64,000 nucleotides of DNA from JAPORK01 sp026710285 (GCA_965201045.1 OZ241746.1:4154001-4218000); one strand, 5' to 3'; positions 24,373 through 34,154 are shown, counted from the first letter of the stretch. The notes: generated from the sequence alone by a model not told the origin. Made by a program: numbers and translations.

Positions 24373-24691
24373 ATCACAAATAACTTACTATTGTTGCAAA
24401 GCTTAGCGGGTTTGACAATTAAATAATTAAATTTTTTGATTTTACGGTATAATCGCATATTTAGATTACAATAGTATCCTAAATTGTATGTGGTAATGAG
24501 TCGTGAACAAATAGTAAAAATCTTTTACTGTGGAAAATAACAGGTTATCATAACAATAATTCAATAGGTCAGTTTATTCTTAACAATACTGGCTACAGGC
24601 AAAGACAGCTATTATTGAGTTAAACTTTATACCGAGCAATGTTAATCATGATATAAAGTACAATATACTTATTATCCGGTCTGTTTATACA
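24373..24691. other. Intergenic region upstream of the FAD oxidoreductase
   Basis: No gene. A perfect TTGACA (24412-24417) and a perfect TATAAT (24448-24453) occur, but 30 bases apart, too far for one sigma-70 promoter. The TATAAT may serve a promoter with a weaker -35 element. Confidence 0.4.
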
Positions 24692-25762
24692 GTGAAAAAA
24701 ATAGATATGACAAAAAAATCATCACTTCGTTATTTTAACTGGGCAGTTATTGGGGCAGGTCCTGCTGGTATAATTGCGGTGGGAAAATTATTAGATGCCG
24801 GCATTGCTGCCGATAAAATTGTTTGGATTGACCCTGAATTTACAGTCGGGGATATAGGAAAAAAATGGTATGACGTTCATAGCAACACAAAAGTGAAATC
24901 ATTGCTTGAAGTCCTGACAGGCTACCGCTCTTTTAACTACAGTGCTGCTCCCGACTTCTTACTGAATAAGCTTCAGCCAGAACAAACCTGCCAACTCTCT
25001 TTAGTCGCACAACCATTACAATGGATTTCAAATCATTTAACCCAAAAAGTAACCACAATAACTGATTCAGTAAACACATTGTCTCTTTACAATAAGAAGT
25101 GGCATATAAACCTAAATCATGCTACTGTTACCGCAAAACAAGTTGTTCTTGCAACCGGTAGTCATCCTAAAAAATTGTCTTACCCTATTGAAGAAATTCC
25201 GTTAGAAACGGTGCTGAACCGGGAAAAGCTGAGCAAAGAAAAGTTAGCAGGTGAAACAATTGCTGTATTTGGTGCATCACACTCAGCTATTATCGCACTG
25301 GAAAATTTACTCAACTGTCATCCTGAAAAAATTATCAATATCTATAAATATCCAATTAAATACGCTGTAGAATTTGATAATTTTACACTTTTCGATAATA
25401 CCGGACTGAAAGGTAATGCTGCTGAATGGGCCAAAACACATATAGACGGTACAGTACCAGATAACCTGGAAAGAATTCATTTTGATGATCAGCAGCTTGA
25501 ACATAAACTGCAGTCATGTAGTCGTGTAGTGTATGCCATAGGATTTAAGCACACAAGATCGTTTACCATTTTACCTTATCCGACCGCATTAAATCACAAT
25601 GATAAAAATGGAATTATTGCACCAGGTCTTTTTGGTCTTGGGGTTGCCTATCCAAACAAAGTTCAGGATCCTTTAGGAAATATTGAATATGATGTAGGTA
25701 TAAAAAAATTTATGAAACATATAAACAACTGTTTTCCTGTGTGGTTACAATATCACATATAG
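24692..25762 (+). CDS. FAD/NAD(P)-binding oxidoreductase
   Basis: A 356-residue flavoprotein with two Rossmann motifs: GAGPAGIIAVGKLL near residue 21 for FAD and FGASHSAIIALENLL near residue 192 for NAD(P), plus the ATGSHP strand near 154. The pattern resembles flavin monooxygenase or thioredoxin-reductase-like proteins without a redox-active Cys pair. The late segment VVYAIGFKHTR fits the second FAD contact. An alternative start is Met5. A rhodanese gene follows within 30 bases, so a sulfur-related redox role is possible, but the substrate is unknown. Confidence 0.8.
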   Translation: MKKIDMTKKSSLRYFNWAVIGAGPAGIIAVGKLLDAGIAADKIVWIDPEFTVGDIGKKWYDVHSNTKVKSLLEVLTGYRSFNYSAAPDFLLNKLQPEQTCQLSLVAQPLQWISNHLTQKVTTITDSVNTLSLYNKKWHINLNHATVTAKQVVLATGSHPKKLSYPIEEIPLETVLNREKLSKEKLAGETIAVFGASHSAIIALENLLNCHPEKIINIYKYPIKYAVEFDNFTLFDNTGLKGNAAEWAKTHIDGTVPDNLERIHFDDQQLEHKLQSCSRVVYAIGFKHTRSFTILPYPTALNHNDKNGIIAPGLFGLGVAYPNKVQDPLGNIEYDVGIKKFMKHINNCFPVWLQYHI

Positions 25763-25791
25763 TTTCAGAGTAAGAAGGAGGATGGTTGATA

Positions 25792-26163
25792 ATGAAACAC
25801 AGTAGCGCTTTTTTAGCATTAGTAAATGATGCTAAGTCACGTATTAATGAAATGGATATCGATGATGTAAAACAATGGATGGATCAGAATATTCCTGTTG
25901 TATTGATCGATGTTCGTGAAGAGAGTGAATGGCATTATGGCTATATTCCCGGTGCTATTCATCTTGGTAAAGGTATTATAGAAAGAGATATTGAAGCGAG
26001 ATACCCTGACCACGACATACAAATTGTCTTATACTGTGGTGGTGGATTTCGTTCAGCTTTAGCTGCTGATAACTTACAAAAAATGGGATACCGTAATGTT
26101 GTCAGTATGAAAGGAGGTATCAGTGAATGGAAAAATGCAGATTATCCTGTCACTATTACATAA
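25792..26163 (+). CDS. Rhodanese-like sulfurtransferase
   Basis: A single-domain rhodanese of 123 residues with the active-site loop CGGGFRS, nucleophile Cys82, and the CH2 motifs LIDVREESEWHYGYIPGAIHLGKG. The frame can be read from a TTG at 25786, but the ATG at 25792 sits ten bases after a strong AAGGAGGA and is preferred. The N terminus has a short helical extension. It is probably co-transcribed with the FAD oxidoreductase ahead. It could carry sulfane sulfur or detoxify cyanide or sulfide. Confidence 0.88.
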   Translation: MKHSSAFLALVNDAKSRINEMDIDDVKQWMDQNIPVVLIDVREESEWHYGYIPGAIHLGKGIIERDIEARYPDHDIQIVLYCGGGFRSALAADNLQKMGYRNVVSMKGGISEWKNADYPVTIT

Positions 26164-26213
26164 AATGGTCTCAATTTAGCTTGTAATTAAGTATAATACG
26201 AATTAAAATGATC

Positions 26214-26279
26214 AGAATCAAATAAGAACTCCTTCGTTGAAATCAAACGTTCAATGTTGTATGAAGGAGTACTGATTCT
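26214..26279 (+). terminator. Interrupted inverted repeat after the rhodanese gene
   Basis: AGAATCA and ACTCCTTC (26214-26235) are mirrored by GAAGGAGT and TGATTCT (26263-26279) around a 27-base loop. It starts 50 bases past the stop codon. No strong T-run follows, so it may be a terminator, an operator or a relic of an element end. Confidence 0.5.
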
Positions 26280-27352
26280 AACCTGCATGTTTTTGTTGAT
26301 TTTTTCATACTCAGGTATAGTAACCCATACCCGAGCATATGTTTTTACTTCAGTTTTTTGTGATCAAAAACGGTAATATTTAGATAAGTTATGTACATAG
26401 AATAAAGCAGCGAGGTTAACATGCATAAAACTGATAGTAGTGCCTGGAACCCAGATACTATACGATTTCAGAGCGATACTCATTTATCTTAACAGCAGCA
26501 AATAAGCTATCAAATACACGACATAAAATAAAAGATGTTTTTCTCCATGTATTTGCAGATGCTACAATTTATCTTAAAGTTATTCTCTGTCCTGCTGGTA
26601 TATACTTATTCAACTCCAAAACACTGGATTCATTTTTGTATCACTCTTTAATAATAATGATTTCTGGTAAAGTAAATCCAACATTTTCAAGTCAGATCAG
26701 TATAAAGCAATGAGATTTTTAAATTAATTCATTTGTAAACAGCGTTAGCGTTGCATCAAAACTGCGCCTAGAAAAAAAGAAGACAAATATTATATATATA
26801 TTACCAATGCGTAAAATAGTTTTATCAAGCTAAACATGCTAAAGCATCGATCATATCAGATTATTCAGTATATTAGTTATTGTTTGGAAAAAATTGATGT
26901 AATAAATATCTTTCCTTTTATTATCACACTTTTTGAAAAAAATATTTTTTATTTGATACATAGAAATAAATAATCTCCTTTGGTAACCTGCTTTTATTTC
27001 TATTAATTGATTTGTTTAAATCCAGTTATGTAGGTTATGCCTTTTCATTGAGATAAAATTTTTCATTCTGTAATAGCAGGACAGATCTGAAATCAGATTA
27101 AAAGTGCATACAGTGACTGCTAAGCTGCTTTTGTATGCTTTTAGACGTATAATTATTTACACTCAGGATATAAAAGACTTTGACAAAAAGAAATATAAAA
27201 GCTAAAAGTGTTTTTCTGTATACAAAAAAAGTAAGGTCAATTAAAAATTGGCATTTCTGACATTCTCTTTCTATGATCTATTCTTTAATTCAGCTATTTT
27301 ATAAAAAAATTGTGCTTTCTGGTTTGATGCTATCTAATTTTAGGAGAAAAAA
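26280..27352. other. Gene-poor region upstream of cysB
   Basis: Over one kilobase of very AT-rich sequence without any plausible coding frame. I see no RNA gene, insertion-sequence end or tandem repeat. The cysB promoter should be near 27300; a GGAG ribosome site precedes the ATG at 27353. Confidence 0.6.
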
Positions 27353-28333
27353 ATGAAGTTGCAGCAATTACGATATATCTGGGAAGTAGTGCATCATAAC
27401 CTGAATGTCTCTGCTACTGCGCAAAGTTTGTTTACTTCTCAACCGGGAATCAGCAAACAAATAAGACTTCTTGAAGATGAACTGGGCGTTGAAATATTTA
27501 CCCGAAATGGTAAACACTTCACTCAGGTAACACCCGTGGGTGAAAAAATTGTGGAAAAAGCCGGAAAAATTTTAAAGGTAGTTGAGTCTATTAAACGCGT
27601 TTCACAAGAGTTTCATAGTCACAATAAAGGTGCATTATCTTTAGTATCAACTCATATTTATGCCAAGTATCAACTTCCGGGCATTATCAATCAGTTTGCT
27701 AAAAAATATCCGGAAGTTGCATTACACTTGCATCATGGAAATATAGAGCAAGCTGTCAATATGGTGGTAAACAATCAGGTTGATTTTGCAATTATTGCAG
27801 ATAATTCAATGTACCGCATACATAATGATATTATTGTTATACCCTGTTATCACTGGGAATATGGAATCATTGTTCCCAAACATCATCCTCTTGCTGATAA
27901 AAAAATACTCACCATTGAAGATTTAATTAAATATCCTTTGATTACCTATGTACAAAATGGAAGCGGTCGTGTGCATGTCGATGATGCTTTTGAAAAAGCA
28001 GGAATAAATCCACACATCGCATTTACTGCGGCTGATGCAGATGTAATAAAAACATATGTTCGTTTAGGGTTAGGTATTGGTATTATCGCACGGATGGCCT
28101 TTGATAAAACAGCAGATACAGATCTTGTCTGTCTTGATGCATCACCACTTATTGCTTCAGGGACTGTTCATATCTGTATCAGGTCAGGTAGTTTTCTCCG
28201 GGGATTTATGATAGATTTTATTACAATGTGTACAAATTATTTAACAAAAGAATTAGTTGAAAATATCATTTATTGCAACAATCAGGAAGAAGTCAATAAA
28301 TTATTACATGATTTAAAACTACCTAAATTTTAA
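27353..28333 (+). CDS. cysB: LysR-type regulator CysB
   Basis: CysB activates sulfate assimilation and cysteine synthesis genes with N-acetylserine as inducer. The N-terminal winged helix-turn-helix (MKLQQLRYIWEVVHHNLNVSATAQSLFTSQPGISKQIRLLEDELG) is characteristic of CysB/Cbl, and the effector domain follows with STHIYAKYQLPGIINQF. The 326 residues match CysB (324). Cbl is the nearest alternative, but a single gene of this type is more likely cysB. No cysteine-pathway genes lie next to it, although a rhodanese is 1.2 kb away. Confidence 0.9.
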   Translation: MKLQQLRYIWEVVHHNLNVSATAQSLFTSQPGISKQIRLLEDELGVEIFTRNGKHFTQVTPVGEKIVEKAGKILKVVESIKRVSQEFHSHNKGALSLVSTHIYAKYQLPGIINQFAKKYPEVALHLHHGNIEQAVNMVVNNQVDFAIIADNSMYRIHNDIIVIPCYHWEYGIIVPKHHPLADKKILTIEDLIKYPLITYVQNGSGRVHVDDAFEKAGINPHIAFTAADADVIKTYVRLGLGIGIIARMAFDKTADTDLVCLDASPLIASGTVHICIRSGSFLRGFMIDFITMCTNYLTKELVENIIYCNNQEEVNKLLHDLKLPKF

Positions 28334-28419
28334 TACTGACATCGTCGACTTTTGATCACAAACTGGTTGTGGAATGCTTTTCCGGCAGGAAAATGAACAC
28401 GCTTCAATGATAAGATGTT

Positions 28420-28447
28420 CTGGTTTTTATTAACCAGGTTTTTTTAT
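28420..28447 (+). terminator. Rho-independent terminator after cysB
   Basis: The stem CTGGTT/AACCAG with a six-base loop is followed by GTTTTTTTATTT. It is 87 bases past the cysB stop and lies between convergent genes. Confidence 0.8.
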
Positions 28448-28552
28448 TTAGCTAATTATTTTTTTATCCGGATTAGAGGGCGTTGACACTTAATCTAATC
28501 CTGTCATTGACAGCTGTATAACCGTATATTTAAAAATATCAACAATGAATTA

Positions 28553-29452
28553 TCAACGCTCTTTGGTGTTTTTAACTCCATAAGGAACGTGAGCAGTGGT
28601 AATCTTGTTTTGGTGTGCGTCATAACAATTTTTTTCCTGATCATCAAAAAAAATGTCTGCATCAAAAGCTTTAAGAAATTTAGCTTTTGGTAGTCCACCA
28701 AGAAAAAGTACTTCATCTAACCAAATATCCCATGATCGCAGAGTTCTTATTACACGCTCATGTGCAGGGGCCGAACGGGCAGTGATTAAAGCTGTTCTAA
28801 TGGGGCAATCATTACTGCATTCCTGCTGAATTTTTTTAAGTATACTCAAAAATGGTTTTAAAGGTCCTGCTGGTAAAGGATCATGGGATGTATCAGACTC
28901 ACTCTTTACAAAAGCTTCCAGTCCTTGATGATGGTAAATATATTCTGCTTCATCAGAAAATAAAACAGCATCTCCATCAAAAGCAATTTTTAATTTATCG
29001 GAAGTTTTTTCGGTATTATCTGTATTTGTATACACTTTGGCAGCACCTACGCCCGCCCGAAGTGCATTTCTGACATCATCTTCATTGGTAGAAAGAAACA
29101 AATGACATTTGAATGCAGAAACATAACGATGTGGGCTTTCTCCTCCACAAAAAGCAGCTCTTACGATATCTAATTTATACTTCTGAATGGAATTAAATAT
29201 ACGTAACCCTGTATCTGCACTGTTCCTTGACAGCAGGATGATTTCAATTTTGTGGTTAACCAGATAGTCGTTAAGCTTGAGAAGGCGCTCAACAAGTGAA
29301 AAGGCTTCTCCCGGTGGAAGTGTATTCTCTTCATTGGCAATTTGATATTTACGATAAGCATCTAACCCTTCATGCGTAAATATATGGTGCCCTTCTTTTA
29401 AATCAAACAATGCATTTGAAGAAATAGCGATCACTAATTTAGTTTTAAGCAT
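28553..29452 (-). CDS. 5'-nucleotidase (PF06189-type)
   Basis: A 299-residue protein of the bacterial 5'-nucleotidase family related to eukaryotic cytosolic NT5C1, which removes phosphate from nucleoside monophosphates in a HAD-type fold. Visible pieces are VIAISSNALFDL at the start, LLSRNSADTGLRIFNSI, AFDGDAVLFSDE (HAD aspartates) around residue 157, and FLGGLPKAKFLKAFDADIFFDDQ with a C-terminal acidic pair. The cytosolic location follows from the lack of a signal peptide. It is convergent with cysB and has its own upstream region. Confidence 0.85.
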   Translation of the reverse strand: MLKTKLVIAISSNALFDLKEGHHIFTHEGLDAYRKYQIANEENTLPPGEAFSLVERLLKLNDYLVNHKIEIILLSRNSADTGLRIFNSIQKYKLDIVRAAFCGGESPHRYVSAFKCHLFLSTNEDDVRNALRAGVGAAKVYTNTDNTEKTSDKLKIAFDGDAVLFSDEAEYIYHHQGLEAFVKSESDTSHDPLPAGPLKPFLSILKKIQQECSNDCPIRTALITARSAPAHERVIRTLRSWDIWLDEVLFLGGLPKAKFLKAFDADIFFDDQEKNCYDAHQNKITTAHVPYGVKNTKER

Positions 29453-29761
29453 AATTTTATTATTTTTATTTAGTACGATAGTTTATTGATCATAAGTTTA
29501 TTCTGTATTTGTCGGTTAAACACAAAAAATAATGATTTTTTTTATTCTTCTTTGCTGCAATGAATGAAAATCGAGCCTGCGTGTAAAACATTGACTCATT
29601 AGGTAGTGATGATTGCATGATGGTTATTTTTAGATGAAAAACTTGTTCAGTAATATTTCTTATAGCTATACTTGCTCAGATGAACGTAAATTAAAATAAG
29701 TTCAATATTCTTTATAGTTGTTGTCACTGGCGGAATTATAAAACTAAAGGTGGTAAATATA
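29453..29761. other. Intergenic region, divergent promoters
   Basis: No gene is seen in 309 bases separating the divergent 5'-nucleotidase and MORN-protein genes. A TAAAGG ribosome site precedes 29762. Confidence 0.45.
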
Positions 29762-30922
29762 ATGAATAAAAACAGCCAACTCATAATCAGCTCATCCGCA
29801 TTATCCTTTTATTTACAACAGATGCTTTATGGCTTTTTGTTGTATCTGATCATTTTTTCAGCTACCAGCAAAGTGGTAACATCATTAAAAAAGGTGAGTA
29901 TGCTCCCTCTGCATCTGCTTACGCAATGTATGTGCCACAGCGGAGCTTCAAACGAATGTATGGCAAAAGATAGTATTTTAAAATATGCAGAAGGAAGCAG
30001 CATTGACAAAGCTGCTTGGTGTAATAAATTACATAGTCAGCGCAGTGTATATACCGGAGCTGACGGAAGAAAAATATATGGATGTTTTAATATTTCTGAT
30101 TATCCTTCTCCCTCTGCTGCCCTTCCAGGCAGAGATCAAAATGCAGAAGAGGAAATTAAAGCAGAAGAACAAATGGAGAATGTTTCCCTGTGCGGAGCAA
30201 AGCAGTATAATCGTTGCTTTAACGAAACGGGATGCATAGGAAAAGGCGTTATTATTATCTGGCCTGATAAACGGGTTTATTTTGGAGACGTTCTGCAAGG
30301 GAAAATGCACGGACAAGGCGTTCTTCACTGGGGGGACGGTTCTGCTTACAAAGGTTCTTTTGTAAATGATTATATTGAGGGAGAAGGAAGATTACAAATT
30401 CATCTCAATGAAAAACCAACAGATGTAGTCATTGAAGGCGGATGGACAAAAAATCGTTTTATCTGTCAATCAGAGGGAATTCCGGAGAAATATACAAGCT
30501 TGACAACAGGTCGGTTACTTGAAGAACCCTTTATGCTTGTTTTTGGTGATGATCCTCAATACGATGAATGGAAAGAGATCAAAGAGATGGCGATGAATAA
30601 TATTGATGCCGTTAATCCTGTTACTGAAGAAAAGTTGATCTATCCTCATGTAAGAATGCAGGGCGTGGATTATCATTTACAAGAGGAAATCACCCGGTGG
30701 ATGCAACAGAATACAGTACATATTGTTGATATTATTGAATCTGCCATGTCTGGGCTATTTGCAATAAGAAACGAATTATCCGTTGATGATAAAAGCCATG
30801 TCCATGATTCCGCAACCGAAACTTCTGTTACGGATATAACTGTTACGACAACTGTTGGAGATATAAAAAGAGACCGACCATATAAAAGAGGTGAAGCTTC
30901 AAATTTACACATAAAAAGATAA
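29762..30922 (+). CDS. MORN-repeat protein with N-terminal membrane segment
   Basis: Function unknown. The 386-residue product has a hydrophobic segment at about 16-38 (a membrane anchor or uncleaved signal), a cysteine-containing region to residue 150, two MORN-type repeats at about 157-215 (VYFGDVLQGKMHGQGVLHWGDGSAYKGSF, here in parts), and a long polar C terminus with an acidic, threonine-rich end. MORN repeats in bacteria occur in surface, phospholipid-binding and effector proteins. GTG at 29750 is an alternative start; ATG at 29762 has better spacing from TAAAGG. It is neither in an operon nor beside related genes. Confidence 0.65.
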   Translation: MNKNSQLIISSSALSFYLQQMLYGFLLYLIIFSATSKVVTSLKKVSMLPLHLLTQCMCHSGASNECMAKDSILKYAEGSSIDKAAWCNKLHSQRSVYTGADGRKIYGCFNISDYPSPSAALPGRDQNAEEEIKAEEQMENVSLCGAKQYNRCFNETGCIGKGVIIIWPDKRVYFGDVLQGKMHGQGVLHWGDGSAYKGSFVNDYIEGEGRLQIHLNEKPTDVVIEGGWTKNRFICQSEGIPEKYTSLTTGRLLEEPFMLVFGDDPQYDEWKEIKEMAMNNIDAVNPVTEEKLIYPHVRMQGVDYHLQEEITRWMQQNTVHIVDIIESAMSGLFAIRNELSVDDKSHVHDSATETSVTDITVTTTVGDIKRDRPYKRGEASNLHIKR

Positions 30923-31161
30923 AACGCATGCATAGTACTTAATGCTGTGTAAAATTTTTGGCTGGAATCAGGTTTTCCTGAATACAGTTTTAAATGCTGG
31001 CTTTTATGAAGAAGCGTTATCTGTTTGACAAAATTCACTTACATAAGGACAATACAAACAAACGTACACAGTTAGATGCTTTGCATCAAATGAAAAGTAT
31101 CCTGATACCCCCCGACCACAAATTTGGAGATATTTGAATTGATAAAATACCAGGGAAATGT

Positions 31162-31590
31162 ATGCGACCAGTAAAATGGAAAACGGTATTAGGATTTGAT
31201 TTTGGCGTTAAAAATATTGGAGTTGCAGCAGGGCAGTATGTCACCCGAACTGCAAGCGCATTAAAACCGCTTAAAGCAGTGGAAGGTATACCAAACTGGT
31301 CTCAGGTAGAAAAATTAATTGATGAATGGCAACCCGATGCTTTTATTATAGGAATACCGTTGAATATGGATGGTTCTCCTTCAGAAATGGCTTTTCGTGC
31401 TAAAAGATTTGGTAACCGCCTGCAGGGACGTTTTGCGAAGCCCTGGTATCCTGTTGATGAGCGTCTCAGTTCGTATGAAGCCAAACAATATGCTTATCAA
31501 TCAGGACATAAAGGCAATTTTTCTTCTTCTCCTGTTGATAGTGTAGCGGCCAGACTGATCCTGGAAACATGGATGAATCAGCAAGATTGA
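31162..31590 (+). CDS. ruvX: RuvX/YqgF family putative Holliday junction resolvase
   Basis: A 142-residue RNase H-fold protein involved in 16S rRNA 5' processing or Holliday junction resolution. The first catalytic aspartate is in GFDFGVKNIGVA, the second acidic residue in DERLSSYEA, and the C-terminal PVDSVAARLILETWM carries the third aspartate in place of the common DAxAA. The usual upstream neighbour yqgE is missing; the gene stands alone. Confidence 0.93.
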   Translation: MRPVKWKTVLGFDFGVKNIGVAAGQYVTRTASALKPLKAVEGIPNWSQVEKLIDEWQPDAFIIGIPLNMDGSPSEMAFRAKRFGNRLQGRFAKPWYPVDERLSSYEAKQYAYQSGHKGNFSSSPVDSVAARLILETWMNQQD

Positions 31591-31747
31591 CTGAAATATA
31601 AATCGTCAGCTATTAACAAAAAAGACGATAAACATAAACTATTTTTGTAGCAATGCAGCTATAATCACTATGCAAAAACCGGTTTTATAGTAAGCACAGG
31701 CTGATTTTACTTTCGGTTAACAAAGACGAAGAGGTTTAAGTAAGCGT

Positions 31748-32092
31748 ATGACTCCACTGGATATTGCAAAACATTACTTTCAGCTTTCCAATGAAAGTAA
31801 TCTTGAAGACATCTCCAGAATGTTTTGTGAGAACTCTACATTTCGTTCCGGCAAGAACGAACTGTTTCTTGGCGTAAAGGATATCATGGCGATGCAACAC
31901 ATTCATCATGGCATGTATAAGAAGCTCAGGTGGCATGTAAAAGATGTCAAAGAAATAAAGCCCGGAATTATACATTTTGAATTTGATTTTGAAGGAGTAA
32001 CACATTCAGAAGAGCAAATAGCTTATTCAGGTATGGAAGATGTCATTATATATAAAGGAAAAATACAGCATGTACAGGTGCAGCGCCTGTGA
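31748..32092 (+). CDS. NTF2-like/SnoaL-like protein
   Basis: A 114-residue cone-fold protein of the NTF2/SnoaL type, judged by the start DIAKHYFQLSNESNLEDISRMFCENSTFRSG with the family's helix then acidic turn and by the strand-rich C terminus (VHFEFDFEGVTHSEEQIAYSGMEDVIIYKGKI pattern). Such proteins bind small hydrophobic ligands or act as isomerases; none can be specified here. The ATG at 31748 has a GAAGAGG-type site. It is followed by the CADD-like gene after 148 bases. Confidence 0.65.
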   Translation: MTPLDIAKHYFQLSNESNLEDISRMFCENSTFRSGKNELFLGVKDIMAMQHIHHGMYKKLRWHVKDVKEIKPGIIHFEFDFEGVTHSEEQIAYSGMEDVIIYKGKIQHVQVQRL

Positions 32093-32240
32093 TAAGCTTT
32101 AACAAAAAATCTAATGAATGTAATTTAAATACCGTCAAAGCGATGTTTCAATAAATTTTTTGCTTTTGATACAATTCAGTTAGCAACAGTACAAGAAAAA
32201 ATATTAACCGGATAAAAATAATAAAAACAGAGTTATCATT

Positions 32241-32996
32241 ATGTACAATTCTTTTATAACATCTCTTCAGGAAATAGCACAAAATCATAAAGTAATTAAT
32301 CATCCCTATTTAATCAAGCTTGAAGGTGGTTTTTTTCCTAACATAAAAAATGTAATTAAAGATTTTATGTTTCAGTATTATGCTTACAGTGAAAATTTTG
32401 TACGCTGTCTGGTTGCTACTATTGCACATTTAGACAACGTTAAACACCGTCAGGCTTTACTGGACAACCTGTTTGAAGAAACAGGTCATCTGCGTGAAGA
32501 AGATATAGATCAACTTATCAAACATAACATTGATCCTAAGTGGGTGGATGGATTTACTCATGTTGCACTGTTCAGAAGATTTTTAGATGGTGTTGGTATG
32601 GATGAACAGTTCAGGAAAAAGGCAGTTTATTCTGATGAAGCGATTAGATGGAAAAATATGTTTTTTGCTCTTTGTTCTCAGTACGGTCCAGAACAGGCAT
32701 TAGGTGCTATTGGCTTAGGAACAGAAAACATTGTCAAACACATCTACCGTCATATTTTAACCGCCATTGCACGTTTTATGCCGGAAATTTCAACAGCGCA
32801 GCGGGTAATTTTTGATTTGCATACAATCATTGATGATAGACATGGTGAAATTCTTACTAATATTACAGCAGATTATGCGGCTGTCGGTAAAATAAATCGC
32901 CTGCAAATTAAAGAAGGTATGCTTATCAGCTTAAACTTGCGTCATAACTTTTTTGATGCAATGCAAAAGCGTGCAGAGACACATTTTACGACCTGA
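32241..32996 (+). CDS. CADD/PqqC-like heme-oxygenase-fold metalloprotein
   Basis: A 251-residue helical protein of the heme-oxygenase-like diiron oxidase superfamily that includes PqqC, TenA and chlamydial CADD. Likely metal ligands are Glu79/80 and His83 in LFEETGH, Glu162 in LGTENI, and His194, Asp198 and His201 in FDLHTIIDDRHGE. The H-x3-D-x2-H spacing is the same as in CADD, which makes p-aminobenzoate in Chlamydia. Whether this protein supplies folate precursors, oxidises another substrate or has another role cannot be read from the sequence. folK lies 8 kb away. Confidence 0.7.
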   Translation: MYNSFITSLQEIAQNHKVINHPYLIKLEGGFFPNIKNVIKDFMFQYYAYSENFVRCLVATIAHLDNVKHRQALLDNLFEETGHLREEDIDQLIKHNIDPKWVDGFTHVALFRRFLDGVGMDEQFRKKAVYSDEAIRWKNMFFALCSQYGPEQALGAIGLGTENIVKHIYRHILTAIARFMPEISTAQRVIFDLHTIIDDRHGEILTNITADYAAVGKINRLQIKEGMLISLNLRHNFFDAMQKRAETHFTT

Positions 32997-33136
32997 GATT
33001 TGATCTGTACGCAAGAGCCTATAAAAATATTAGATAGTAATAATTTTTAATATTGAGTATGACCATCGGTGGCTTGCATCCTGGTCAATACTCAGAAAAA
33101 TATTTACATTGCTGACAAAAAATAATCAGTCAAAAA

Positions 33137-34150
33137 CTATTGTTTTTTACTTTGAATTCCCTCTATATATGCACTTAACCTGATATTTTCATGTTGTAAC
33201 TTATTTTTTTCAGCGCTAATTTTTTTAACTGCTGTAAGTTTTTCCTCTACTATATCAAGCTGTTTTTTTAGTGATTTTTCTGTTTTGGACAAATGTTCAT
33301 TGTCATTTTTCAATTGTTTAATTTGTTGATACAGATCAGCAGACTCTCCAAGCAGAAGGGTGATTTTTTCCACCTGGTTTTTATATTGACATAACGCTGC
33401 ATTACTTTTTTCCAAATAAGTCAGCTCTGCAGACAAACGGTTAAGTTCTGACTGGAGTCCGGATTCATTTTGCTGTAATAACAAAATCGTTTTTTGTTTA
33501 TCCTCCAGTGTTTTGGTCAATTGTCCGTACTGCTTTTTTAACTGGTCTTTTTCTGTCCTTTCTGCATCAACAATATTTATCCAGTAATCAACGATTTGGC
33601 GGTGTGTACTATCCAGGCGAGTTTCCTGCTCTTTAAGTGCAGCCTTATGTTGCTTTTCTGCTTTTTCAATTTGAGTATTTAGCAGATCAAGCGCTTGTTT
33701 TTGCATTTGTAGCTTTGTTTGGTTTTCAGTTAACATTTCATTGGCAGATAAAACTTGCTCATTCAGTGTTGCAATCTCACTCTTTAACTCCATTTTTTGT
33801 GCTTCATTTTTACTGGTATATTCTTCAAAATCTTTGGTTGTTTTTGCTAATTGCTCATCTGTATCATTTAAAGTTTCCTGTAAATTACGCTGTTCTTCCC
33901 CCAACATAAATTTTTCTTTTGCTAATTCTCGCTTAATAGCGAACTGTAGTTGTTCAGAAAGCGCTAATTTTTCCGCTTCTGTTAGTGCGTTGAGCTCGAG
34001 CCACTCTCTGTAAATAGGTAAAACGGTTTGTTTACCCATGCTGACACGTGCTGCCAGCTTTTGTGCTGATATTTTTTCATTGTTTTCCTTCATTTCATCC
34101 AGAACAGTAAAAATTTTTTGTTTGCGCACAGTTACTTTATCTTTTGTCAT
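33137..34150 (-). CDS. KfrA-like DNA-binding coiled-coil protein
   Basis: The N terminus (about 1-110) matches the plasmid replication-region KfrA DNA-binding domain: RKQKIFTVLDEMKENNEKISAQKLAARVSMGKQTVLPIYREWLEL. The remaining 230 residues are an almost continuous Gln/Glu/Lys/Leu-rich coiled coil. KfrA proteins bind their own operator and form alpha-helical filaments linked to partition or nucleoid structure. The ATG at 34171 is possible, but the one at 34150 has AAAGGT seven bases before it and gives 337 residues. No replication or partition genes accompany it, so it may be a chromosomal relative or a plasmid remnant. Confidence 0.85.
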   Translation of the reverse strand: MTKDKVTVRKQKIFTVLDEMKENNEKISAQKLAARVSMGKQTVLPIYREWLELNALTEAEKLALSEQLQFAIKRELAKEKFMLGEEQRNLQETLNDTDEQLAKTTKDFEEYTSKNEAQKMELKSEIATLNEQVLSANEMLTENQTKLQMQKQALDLLNTQIEKAEKQHKAALKEQETRLDSTHRQIVDYWINIVDAERTEKDQLKKQYGQLTKTLEDKQKTILLLQQNESGLQSELNRLSAELTYLEKSNAALCQYKNQVEKITLLLGESADLYQQIKQLKNDNEHLSKTEKSLKKQLDIVEEKLTAVKKISAEKNKLQHENIRLSAYIEGIQSKKQ

Positions 34151-34154
34151 TTTT

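Noticed and set aside
24412..24453. TTGACA and TATAAT as a sigma-70 promoter
   Set aside because: The spacing of 30 bases is far from the 16-18 required.
33637..34013. Plus-strand frames opposite the KfrA-like gene
   Set aside because: They are antisense shadows of a coiled-coil gene with biased codons.
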